This document shows positions 1 to 6,169 of a DNA stretch of 6,562 nucleotides, piece after piece. The notes beneath the pieces are model-generated. The model was given only the letters and a program-made list of their open reading frames with translations, ran no database searches and was not told where the DNA came from. The stretch's first letter is position 1; the number at the start of each line of letters is the position of its first letter. The DNA is from an uncultured Oscillospiraceae bacterium (GTDB taxonomy: Bacteria; Bacillota; Clostridia; Oscillospirales; Oscillospiraceae), in the NCBI GenBank assembly GCA_910587205.1, contig CAJULZ010000136.1, positions 1 through 6,562 on the forward strand, given 5' to 3'. A program made the translations under genes and the position numbers.

Positions 1-699
1 CCAGGTCATCCCAGAGGAGGGCCACCAGCTCGCCCTTCCGCAGGCCGCTCACCAGTTCTAGATAGAACATGGGGAGCACTCCTCTGGCATCGGCGGCGTC
101 CAGGTAGGCTTTGAGGTGCTCGGGCCGGAGGGTTTTCATCTCCACCTTCTGCACTTTCGGGGCGATACAGTCATCGGTGGGATTCCTGGCAATCAGGCGT
201 TCCTTGACCGCCTATTCAAAGGCACTGTGGAGCATCAGGTGGACGCTTCGGACGGTGGTGCTGCTCAGGCCGGGATTGCCATGGCCGCTCCGCTGGTTCA
301 CCCGGCCATGCTCCATCAGATTTTTGTAGAGCTTTTGCAGGTCGCGGGAGGTCAGCTTCTTCAGCTTGATCTTCCCGATCCGAGGGATGGTGTAGGTTTC
401 GATCATCAGCTTGTAGCGGTCTGCCGTGGCCTGCCGGATGTTAGGCAGGGCGTAGAGATCGTACCAGGCGCGCAGCCAGCTGGCCACAGTGTACTCGTCG
501 GTGCGGGTGACGTCCACCTGCTGGGCCTGCTCCACCGCCGCCTTGAGTTTTTCCTTGGCCTCGGCCTGGGTCGGCCCAACACGTTTTTGATGATGCGCTT
601 GCCGGTGTCGGGGTCGTAGCCTGCGGTATATCGGCCCTCCCAGCGGCCATCGGAACGCTTCCGCAGGTTCCCTTCGCCGTTGGCGCGGCGTTTTGTCAT
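1..699 (-). pseudogene. Tyrosine site-specific integrase, N-terminal and early catalytic part; frameshifted, amber-interrupted, cut by window edge
   Basis: Would catalyse integration and excision of the element. The ATG at 699 follows a GGAGG 10 nt upstream. Residues 1-40 (MTKRRANGEGNLRKRSDGRW onward) match the arm-DNA-binding domain of Tn916-like integrases. A SAM-like core-binding domain follows (TVASWLRAWYDLYALPN), and then the catalytic domain with the first conserved arginine in ELVSGLRKGEL near positions 29-55. The His-x-x-Arg and Tyr motifs would lie beyond position 1. Two lesions are visible. One base is missing near 571-573: the frame leaves at VLGR and resumes one frame over at TQAEAKEKLKAAVEQ. 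A TAG at 212-214 then interrupts HSAFE*AVKERLIARNP, where related proteins usually have Gln (CAG), so one C-to-T change explains it. As written no functional integrase is made. Programmed recoding is unlikely because no slippery run is present. Confidence 0.87.
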
Positions 700-736
700 T
701 GATTATCAACCTCCAGTTCTAATATCGCCATCGTTT

Positions 737-1000
737 TCATCCATACAACTCCATTGTAATTTTGGCTCCCAGCCGGAACCCCAGGATGAAATTTTCCAGT
801 GCTGTGATTCCGTCTATCTCATGCTGTGATTCAACGAGTTTTCCCAGCACTGCCTGCCCAGCTTCATCAAGTTGTTCCGTGAGCTGGTTTTCGAAGCGGG
901 CGACACGGTCTGCCGCCCGCTTCAGCTCTGAGTGGGGTGCCATGTCCTGCGCATTGGGCGTGATGTTGCCATAGTAGAGATCTTCCAAGGTATTTCGCAT
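737..1000 (-). CDS. DUF6809-like small protein of clostridial mobile elements
   Basis: An 87-residue soluble protein beginning MRNTLEDLYYGNITPNAQ. The start at 1000 is chosen because a strong AAAGGAGG lies 8 nt upstream; longer in-frame starts up to 1177 lack such a site. The LEDLYYGNI-P-N opening and the closing FILGFRLGAKITMELYG segment are the signature of DUF6809, a family of unknown function often found on clostridial conjugative and mobilizable elements. In between, residues about 25-70 look helical and charged (HSELKRAADRVARFENQLTE), possibly coiled-coil. No catalytic motif is visible. It sits 37 nt upstream of the integrase start, so the two are probably co-transcribed. The frame is intact, unlike the integrase next to it. 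The family call is from memory of its conserved ends; the function is unknown. Confidence 0.8.
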   Translation of the reverse strand: MRNTLEDLYYGNITPNAQDMAPHSELKRAADRVARFENQLTEQLDEAGQAVLGKLVESQHEIDGITALENFILGFRLGAKITMELYG

Positions 1001-1242
1001 CGTTTTTGCCTCCTTTGTAGCGACACACCATACCACAGGCTGGCGGGAATAGCCATGGCAAATGAGAAAGATTATCAGTTCAGACATATCTTTTTTCATC
1101 TGCGTTGGCGGTTCTTTTCTTTGAAGGCAGTGGTGCAATCCGCACCCCCGCACAGCGGCGCACAAAGGGGCCGACACGGGGAAACAAACTGGGTGGCGTC
1201 CCGTGTCTGCGGAGCGCCGCCCGCTTGCGTTTCAAAGTGCCA

Positions 1243-1941
1243 TTATTCTGGATAGCGGGTGTAGAGGGTGAGATCGGGTTGCTGTTCCAGCCACCAGCGG
1301 GGGTACTGCCCGCCCCAGTATGCTTTTTGGGTGGTGCCGCTGTCTGTGAAGGTGACCCACTCCGCGTCAATCTTTATTACTACGATGACGTGTCCATTGC
1401 GTTCGTTATCGTACCTGACCAAATCGCCGGGGCGGATTTGATTCCAGCTCGGGTTGTCCACCCGCCGCCAGGGCAAGTTTCCAAACGCGGCATCCGAACA
1501 CAGGGTGGCCCAGCCTGCGCAGTTCATGCCGCTGTAGTATGGCCCGTTGCTGGTAGAGCGGTAGGGCGCGGGCCATGTGGAGCCGTGAGGATACTGCTTG
1601 CGAAGGGCTTGCAAGACGGCCTGGACGCTTTCCTCGGTGGGGCCGGACGGTGCGGCGGAGGTTTCCTCCTGGTATGGTTGTGTGCTATCGATGCAGACGG
1701 AGTTGGTGGAGGCGTCATAGGTCACACCGAAATCTACCGCCCTGCCAATGTCCCGGAGCTTGACGTAGTTGTTCCCGCCGATGTTGTAGGCGGTCATGGA
1801 GACTTTCTGGCCGTCCACGTAAATTGGTTGACTGCTCAGTGTGGCAGTGATGCTGGTGGCTGTCTGAGCTGCTGGCCCACTCAACGCGAGACCTGTCAGG
1901 ATGCCGAGCCCCATAAATACTGCTTCCCGTTTTCTGTTCAT
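1243..1941 (-). CDS. Secreted stalk-domain plus CHAP/NlpC-P60-like cell-wall hydrolase
   Basis: A 232-residue protein predicted to be exported and to cut peptidoglycan (amidase or endopeptidase). Residues 1-27 form a signal peptide: MNRKR, a hydrophobic run GLGILTGLALSG, then a likely cut after AAQTA. Residues about 36-86 resemble the copper-amine-oxidase-N-like stalk domain common in Clostridia (QPIYVDGQKVSMTAYNIGGN, KLRDIGRAVDF), often a wall-surface anchor. A short linker leads to a C-terminal papain-like domain with C141 in GMNCAGWA, H184 in NGHVIVV and D200 in FTDSG, a plausible Cys-His-Asp set. The aromatic WGGQYPRWWLEQ tail looks substrate-binding. The ATG has GGGAG 8 nt upstream. Its position behind the relaxase suggests a wall-opening role in DNA transfer, but it could equally be a phage-type lysin kept as cargo. 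The frame is intact. Exact peptidase family is uncertain. Confidence 0.78.
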   Translation of the reverse strand: MNRKREAVFMGLGILTGLALSGPAAQTATSITATLSSQPIYVDGQKVSMTAYNIGGNNYVKLRDIGRAVDFGVTYDASTNSVCIDSTQPYQEETSAAPSGPTEESVQAVLQALRKQYPHGSTWPAPYRSTSNGPYYSGMNCAGWATLCSDAAFGNLPWRRVDNPSWNQIRPGDLVRYDNERNGHVIVVIKIDAEWVTFTDSGTTQKAYWGGQYPRWWLEQQPDLTLYTRYPE

Positions 1942-1955
1942 GATGACTTCTCCCT

Positions 1956-2120
1956 TCAGTTTTTATTGTGCTTTTGGCAAACACAACCATGCCGAAGGAT
2001 TGCTGGGAAGTCAAGCACACAGAGTTCGGCGTGGAGAAAAACAGGGTCACAAATGAAGCAGATTGCACAGCAAGGGATTCCCCTATTGTTTTCTGTGGCG
2101 CAGATTTTACAGAGGGTCAC
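1956..2120 (-). CDS. Possible small cysteine-rich protein coupled to the relaxase stop
   Basis: A 54-codon frame from a GTG whose bases overlap the relaxase stop in the pattern GTGA, the usual arrangement for translational coupling. GGGAG lies 8 nt before the GTG, inside the relaxase 3' end, and the stop falls 14 nt before the hydrolase start, so the frame fills the gap between the two genes almost exactly. The product begins (M)TLCKICATENNRGIPCCAIC and contains nine cysteines: a CxxC, then CCxxCxxC, then later single ones and a CVC followed by KH. That could form a zinc-binding or disulfide-rich fold. No family is recognised. It is too short for codon statistics to decide, and the match to the gap could be chance, so it is offered as a candidate only. 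Confidence 0.4.
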   Translation of the reverse strand: MTLCKICATENNRGIPCCAICFICDPVFLHAELCVLDFPAILRHGCVCQKHNKN

Positions 2121-2596
2121 ATGGTTTGCTCCCAGTGCTGGTCGCCGCTGAACTTCTGGCCCATGGCCATTTTCTTGATGGCCTCGCGGCGGCGCTGTTT
2201 GCTGTCTGTCCAGGTGGGCGGCGCGGGGAGCTGCCACTCATCGTCGTGCTCCAGGTCGGCCGCCACCTGGAACCACCCGGCGGCCAATTCTCCCATCCAC
2301 CCCTCGTCCGGCCCCGCCGTCTGGGGACGGAAGCCTGTGGCCTGACGGTAGAGGAACAGCATCTCCAGGTTTTCTTTGAGGAAGGTTTCGTCGTGGAGGC
2401 TGCTGTCCCGACATTTGCGCCCGTTGGGACAGGTGAAGGTGATATGTTTCCGGCTGTCAGACCAGAAGACCTCATAACCTTCTATCTCCTTGTTTTCGAT
2501 GAAACTTTCCCGGCTGGTGGCGTATTCCAGCGCCTCGTTGATGGCTTGGATGAGATCCAGCTTCCAACTGTTGCCGCGCAGGCCGGCCTGGTATTC
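2117..2596 (-). pseudogene. Relaxase, C-terminal part (3' exon beyond the group II intron)
   Basis: This fragment encodes the C-terminal portion of the mobilization relaxase whose N-terminal part ends at 4745. The codons run from EYQAGLRGNSWKLDLIQAIN through GYEVFWSDSRKHITFTCPNG and KCRDSSLHDETFLKENLE, a helical and beta segment characteristic of clostridial MobA-type relaxases, to a charged tail (KQRRREAIKKMAMGQKF) and a normal TGA at 2117. Remembered relatives carry a similar ...PREY-x-A-x(2)-KGESW... stretch, preceded by about 50 residues (NSVSFxTGKK onward) that appear nowhere in this window. The fragment is therefore not a clean 3' exon: its first codons abut intron domain V. An open frame continues upstream into the intron (ATG at 2650), but those residues are translated intron sequence, not relaxase. 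Possible independent expression cannot be judged. Confidence 0.75.
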
Positions 2597-2627
2597 ACCG
2601 GACTTACAGCTCTCGCTGTATCCGGCT
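2597..2627 (-). ncRNA. Group II intron domain V
   Basis: The catalytic hairpin reads, in order on the minus strand, AGCCGGA, TACAGC, a GAGA (GNRA) loop, GCTGTA, a two-base AG bulge and TCCGGT. The AGC triad at the 5' side and the bulge-plus-GNRA layout are diagnostic. The reverse transcriptase stop codon (TAA, 2604-2606) lies inside its 3' strand. The basal pairs are degraded: intact introns of this kind usually end the hairpin with GGTT(C), here GGTG, where the G already belongs to the following relaxase codons. That fits a deletion with its left end inside the base of domain V. Confidence 0.78.
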
Positions 2628-4194
2628 TTCCATCTTCTCACAGTCTGCACTGTGAATTTTGGCAGGGCACTCTTGGCAGACCACCAGTGTTTTCCGGTTT
2701 ATCTTCTTCATGAATGCTGCCCAGGGCTGGCTCTCGTCCAGCTCTTTCAAAGCCCTGACTTGGTGCATAACAAGCTCTGAGGTCTCTTTTCCACACCATT
2801 CGCACCGCCCGGCTCTCAGCCGGTTGGCAAGGCTCGGCTTTTTCAAGATACCCTTTGGTTTATGGACAATGTCTGCTTCCGCCCCCAGCGGATAGCTTTC
2901 TTTCGCAAGACTGCCTTTCCATAGCAGCCTGACACGCTCCTTACCGTTCTTGTCCTGGAATTTGACGCCGATGTCCTTTCCGATGCGGTATTTTTCAATG
3001 GTTCTGCGTTTTGAGGTACGATATTTGCAGGTCAGCGTTTTGTAGAAGCTATACTCCATGATGCAGCGGAATTTGTGGAGCTTGGAGCGGTTGTTAGCGA
3101 TGGCATAGTAGTTGCAGAAGCCCCGTACCTCTCCGTTGTACTGGTCCAGGATATTCAGGTCAGTCCGCCCAGTGAGTTCTCCCCGATGGGCAGCTTTCCA
3201 TATTTCCTTTCCGCCATGGACTTCGATTTTCATTGCATGGAGTTCCAGCAGCTTTTTCTGAATTGCTGCCGTTGGAACTTCCAGCATGACGTGGCCGCTG
3301 TAATTTCTTGCTGTTGTACCTCTCTTGGTTTTCCTGGTGTGGTTGCTTTGCGGTGTAACCCTGATTTCATAGCCAAGGAATTTTGCTTTGTCAGTCGCTT
3401 GGGTCACAAGTGTCTTTTCTTCGGATAGCTCCAGTTTCAGATAGTCGGCAATGTATCTGCCGATTTCCTGTTTGATTGTCTGTGCATCCGATTTTCCCCC
3501 GATAATCCCTATGATGAAGTCATCCGCATATCGAACATATTGCAGTCGCCGGAAATTTGCGTCCAGCGGGTCTTTACAGGGAATGGACTTGTGAACTTTG
3601 TCCAATATATCCGGCGTTGAGGAACTTGCGGATTAGGCGCAGAAAGCGCTCGCCTGTTATCCTCTTGCGGAGAATGTCGATCATGACATTGTGGTCGATG
3701 TTGTCGAAGAAGCCCTTGATGTCTCCCTCCACAAACCATTTGCATCTGGTGAAGCGGTTTTGTATCATCCTCAGCGCCGTATGGCAGCTCCGGTTGGGGC
3801 GAAAGCCATGGGAGGTATCTTCAAAACTGTCGTCATACACAGATTCCAGCAGCATCCGAATAACCTCCTGCACCAATTTATCGTCAATGGACGGGATTCC
3901 CAGTGGGCGCAGTTTCCCGTTTTTCTTTGGGATATAAGTCCGTCTTGACGGTTTCGGCTGATAACGTTCATCTCTCAGGGCCACGATGAGCCGGTCAATA
4001 CGCTCTAAGCTCATGGCGTCGATGGTCTTCCCGTCTGTGCCTGCGGTCATGTTTCCCTGGCTGGCATAGATATTTTGGTAGGTTTGCAGGAAAAATTTCC
4101 GATTGAACAGGTTGCGGTACAGCCTGCCATAGACATAGCCGGGTTGCGAGGAATGTTTTTGCAGACTGTTCAATACATTTTCTGGATTTCTCAT
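2604..4194 (-). pseudogene. ltrA-like: Group II intron reverse transcriptase/maturase with HNH domain, internally deleted and frameshifted
   Basis: In an intact intron this protein folds the intron RNA (maturase), reverse transcribes it and nicks target DNA. The first frame (4194 to about 3606) carries RT0 (IYASQGNMTAGTDG), the fingers motifs (YIPKKNGKLRPLGIPS, HGFRPNRSCHTAL) and WFVEGDIKGFFDNIDH, ending at RKFLNAGYI. The second frame (about 3605 to 2604) resumes at LDKVHKSIPCKDPLDANFRR, with the catalytic YADD box, then maturase domain X and a C-terminal HNH-type zinc domain (CEWCGKE, later CQECPAKIH). The block that normally lies between NAGY and CKDP, including SGTPQGG-x(2)-SP-x(2)-ANI, is absent, about 80-100 residues. 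The remaining pieces total about 530 residues, against usually around 600 or more. In the HNH motif a Pro stands where family members normally have His (CxxCH). Not functional as written. Confidence 0.87.
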
Positions 4195-4744
4195 GCCTCA
4201 CGCACGTTCCTCTCTTTTGTATTGAATTGAGAAAACTGCCGCCCTTCGCCATGTATGTGCCATTAACACGCTCGGACTACTACGGCGGCTCCGTTGCCAT
4301 ATTTGGATATTCAGGGTCTACGCCCATAGCTCTTTGAGCGTTCCAACTTAGGCAATCCCCATTTAGCAGCAGAGTAAAAAGCTGCGTTCATTGTCGGGTA
4401 CGGTTTTCGTCCTTTTATGCTGATACATATGGGCTGTGCATTTGGTTTTGCTCTTTAACGTGTGTAATTCCACGCTTGAGATGCACAGCGCAACGGTTAT
4501 AGCTGTCTTCCGCTGCGACCACCACAAATGTCCCTCGGACTGCCGTTCAGCCAATCCAGGCTTTACCCTTATGAACTTTTGGTCTCACTGCTCAGTCGTG
4601 GCATAACAACTTGCCAACTTGCAGCGTTACGGTCATGCTGTTGTCCCCTTTGGGTTCCCCCGCCTGGTTAGCCGTTGACCACAGGCTTGAAACCTCACAC
4701 CTGCCGCTTGCTATGCGGATTTACTCTGCCCCTTATGGGCGCAC
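4195..4744 (-). ncRNA. Group II intron ribozyme domains I-III and start of domain IV
   Basis: A 550-nt non-coding stretch between the intron 5' end and the reverse transcriptase start. Visible landmarks are GTGCGCC at the 5' terminus, the domain I segment GAACGGCAGTCCGAGGGA (4549-4532), GTGGTGGTCGCAGCGGAAGA just downstream, and the conserved GGCAACGGAGCCGCCGTAG followed by TAGTCCGAG (4299-4271), typical of domain III. Short frames that cross it in several directions are interrupted and have no ribosome binding sites, as expected for structured RNA. It seems intact by eye, so most damage to the intron lies in domain IV and beyond domain V. Confidence 0.75.
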
Positions 4745-5099
4745 CGGCAAAGTGGTTATGATAGGTTCCAGTATTGAAGTGGGTGGCGACCACCACCTCG
4801 AAGTCCGGGAACTGCCGTTGGGCAAATTCCAGGCCGATGGAGTTGGCCTCCTGGGGCGTGACGTTATCCTCTGCGGAGAAGGACTGGACGAAGTGGTAGA
4901 ACTGTGTCCCGTCAGCTTTGCGGAAACGCTCCTTGGTCATCTGCATCTCGATGAAGGCGGACTGTGGAACACAGTTGCTGCCGGAGACCAGCCACGCGTC
5001 ACCCAGGCGCGTTTTTTTCTCCTGCTCTACGTAGTCGATCACGCCGCGCATGGAACTGGCGGACTGTTTCTTGCATCGGATTGCGGTGAAGGTTGCCAT
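4745..5099 (-). pseudogene. Relaxase (MobA-type, MOBP-like), N-terminal part; interrupted by group II intron
   Basis: The relaxase nicks oriT and stays bound to the 5' end of the transferred strand. The ATG at 5099 overlaps the mobC stop by one base (TGATG) and has GGGAGG in the mobC end, so the pair is translationally coupled. Residues MATFTAIRCKKQSASSMRGV lead to Y23 (VIDYVEQEKK), the likely nicking tyrosine. After FYHFVQSFSAEDNVTPQEA comes the HUH motif, H107 and H114/H116 in ATHFNTGTYHNHF. Asn109 stands where many relatives have Asp. Coding stops after codon 118 plus one base, at the intron junction; the expected next residues (V-N-S-V-S-like) are missing. Reading on into the intron gives a short unrelated tail (GAPIRGRVNPHSKRQV, stop at 4695). 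Without splicing only an inactive N-terminal piece can be made. Confidence 0.86.
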
Positions 5100-5413
5100 C
5101 AGCGCACCTCCCGAACCAGCGCGCCCAGCGTGTCGCACAGCCGGGTGTACTCACTGATCAGATCGTCTCCGCGCAGAATGGTGATCCGCCCCATGTTGAC
5201 CAGGGTGGTGAGCCGGTTGAGGTTGCGTCCCTGGGCTTTCAGTTCAGAGAGCAGGTTGTCCGGGCCGTCCGCCCGCACGATCTCCTTTCCCTTGGCGCAG
5301 GTGGTGAGGCAGTCCGTGACGGTCATGCCAGCGGCCTTGGCCCGCTGGTGGATGGCTTTCTTATCCGCCGGGGTCATCCTGGCGGTGATGATTTCGGTTT
5401 TCTTTTTCTGCAT
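5099..5413 (-). CDS. mobC: MobC-like mobilization accessory protein
   Basis: A 104-residue protein that, in related systems, binds oriT with the relaxase and helps melt the nic region. Residues 1-45 (MQKKKTEIITARMTPADKK, then HQRAKAAGMTVTDCLTTCAKG) fit a ribbon-helix-helix-type DNA-binding segment. The C-terminal half has the LSELKAQGRNLNRLTTL stretch that corresponds to the conserved LN-x(2)-xNLNQ-like motif of the MobC family, then a helix up to LVREVR. AAAGGAG lies about 5 nt before the ATG at 5413. A second in-frame ATG at 5485 also has a strong AGGAGG 9 nt upstream and would add 24 residues (MSEPCRLRQGEGY...). The shorter start is preferred because homologues begin near it and because the extension reads through a perfect hairpin. 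The frame is intact and coupled to the relaxase. Confidence 0.82.
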   Translation of the reverse strand: MQKKKTEIITARMTPADKKAIHQRAKAAGMTVTDCLTTCAKGKEIVRADGPDNLLSELKAQGRNLNRLTTLVNMGRITILRGDDLISEYTRLCDTLGALVREVR

Positions 5414-5455
5414 TAAACTCCTTTCTCCCTCGCCGGCGCAAGCTGCATATCCCTC

Positions 5456-5640
5456 GCCCTGCCGCAAGCGGCAGGGCTCGCTCATTTCGCTGCGCCTCCT
5501 CTCCCCATCGAACCCGCTTCGCTGGGCCCCCTTTAGGGGTAGGGGGGCCGGGGCAGGGCCTCGGCGAGGCAGGCATCCGCCCCAACGGGGCGCTTCTGCA
5601 CTACCTTACCCGGTGCCCCCACGTCACTGTGGCGGGACCA
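5456..5640. other. Candidate oriT: cluster of inverted repeats upstream of mobC
   Basis: The stretch 5414-5770 has no convincing gene and is dense in hairpins: GCCCTGCCGC/GCGGCAGGGC (arms 5456-5465 and 5468-5477), GGCCCCC/GGGGGCC (5525-5531 and 5543-5549, with CCCCTTTAGGGG nested), GCCTC/GAGGC (5558-5562, 5566-5570) and CGCCCC/GGGGCG with an AAC loop (5578-5583, 5587-5592). Clustered inverted repeats just upstream of mobC and the relaxase are the usual place and shape of a transfer origin. No nic hexamer that I can assign with confidence is seen; the TGCACTACCTTACC segment after the last hairpin is one possible nic region. Part may instead control mobC expression. Confidence 0.5.
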
Positions 5641-5770
5641 GGCTGCACACACTCACGCACAGCGGGCTACACGGGGGCCGGCACCGCGTTTTATGTGGGG
5701 GAGGTGTGCGCCTCACTCCATCCGGTTCACAGAAGGGCCGCAAAGGGCCTTACAATGCGAAACCGGGTGG

Positions 5771-6169
5771 TTACGCATTGAGCTGGAAGCGAGTGCGGGC
5801 GGTTTCCAGTGCCAGCAGCTCCAACTGCCGCTGATAGTGGGCTTCCAAAACATTTTGGAACGGGGAGGCGGTGTAGAGCAGGTTTCCATTTCGCTTTATG
5901 CCCGCCTTGGTGGTGACGGTAGTATTTTCGGTTTGGATAAGGCCCTTGCCTTCGAGGCTGCTGACATATTTTGCGACAGTGTTTTCCGTCATGCCCACCG
6001 CTCTGCCGATCGCCTTGTAGCTGGGCCAGCACTGGCCCATTTTCCGGTTGGCACAGCAGAGCAGATAGGAGCAGACGGCCAGCTCGCCAGGACAAAGCCC
6101 GAGGATGAAAATCTCGTTGGGGAATGGGAAGGTGTTCTTCAAGGGATCGGTGTTCTGCCGCCTGCTCAA
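5771..6169 (-). CDS. Winged-helix DNA-binding protein (HTH_36/replication-initiator-like)
   Basis: A 132-residue protein starting at TTG (6169). A TGA lies 9 nt upstream in frame, so no earlier start exists, and GGTGA six bases before the TTG is a partial ribosome binding site. The TTG overlaps the ancestral excisionase stop as TTGA, indicating translational coupling. After DPLKNTFPFPNEIFILGLCP and a helix (GELAVCSYLLCCANRK), residues about 48-82 form a clear winged helix-turn-helix: SYKAIGRAVGMTENTVAKYV, then LEGKGLIQTENTTV as the wing. The C-terminus is a charged helix (EAHYQRQLELLALETARTRF). Such proteins are common on clostridial mobilizable elements next to mob genes, and act as regulators or short replication initiators. 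The rest of a Rep protein is absent, so transcriptional control or replication accessory roles are both possible. The frame is intact. Confidence 0.75.
   Translation of the reverse strand: MSRRQNTDPLKNTFPFPNEIFILGLCPGELAVCSYLLCCANRKMGQCWPSYKAIGRAVGMTENTVAKYVSSLEGKGLIQTENTTVTTKAGIKRNGNLLYTASPFQNVLEAHYQRQLELLALETARTRFQLNA

Larger units (their letters stand above)
2597..4744 (-). mobile_element. Degenerate ORF-containing group II intron inserted in the relaxase gene
   Basis: A self-splicing retroelement, about 2.15 kb as preserved and clearly more AT-rich than its flanks. Its 5' end is set by GTGCGCC at 4744-4738, matching the GUGYG rule. The upstream bases TTGCCG (4750-4745) could be IBS1, as CGGCAG at 4545-4540 in domain I can pair with them over six positions; this pairing is tentative. 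Domains I-III occupy 4195-4744, the reverse transcriptase lies in domain IV, and domain V is at 2597-2627. No domain VI with a bulged branch-point A is present: after domain V the sequence becomes relaxase codons (GAATACCAG...). Together with the damaged reverse transcriptase this indicates a non-mobile intron that should not splice by branching. The 3' limit given is the inferred deletion junction, not a natural intron end. Confidence 0.83.

Noticed and set aside
1001..1177. N-terminal extension of the DUF6809-like gene
   Set aside because: The upstream part lacks a ribosome binding site and family similarity, while the ATG at 1000 has an ideal AAAGGAGG.
1173..1207. 8-bp inverted repeat GACACGGG/CCCGTGTC behind the hydrolase gene
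   Set aside because: The 19-nt loop and lack of a T run make a terminator unlikely; could be chance.
1105..2151. Open frame of 348 codons on the plus strand
   Set aside because: Antisense to the wall hydrolase, whose signal peptide, domains and ribosome binding site are convincing; low-complexity Gly/Val/Arg-rich translation.
2604..2650. Frame starting at ATG 2650 as a true relaxase start
   Set aside because: These codons translate intron domain V and the reverse transcriptase end in another frame; no ribosome binding site, and relaxase similarity begins only at about 2596.
2063..2713. Open frame of 216 codons on the plus strand
   Set aside because: Antisense to the relaxase C-terminal part; no family resemblance.
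4611..5834. Open frame of 407 codons on the plus strand
   Set aside because: It runs antisense to the intron 5' end, relaxase, mobC and oriT region, has no recognisable domain or ribosome binding site, and is an expected shadow in GC-rich coding DNA.
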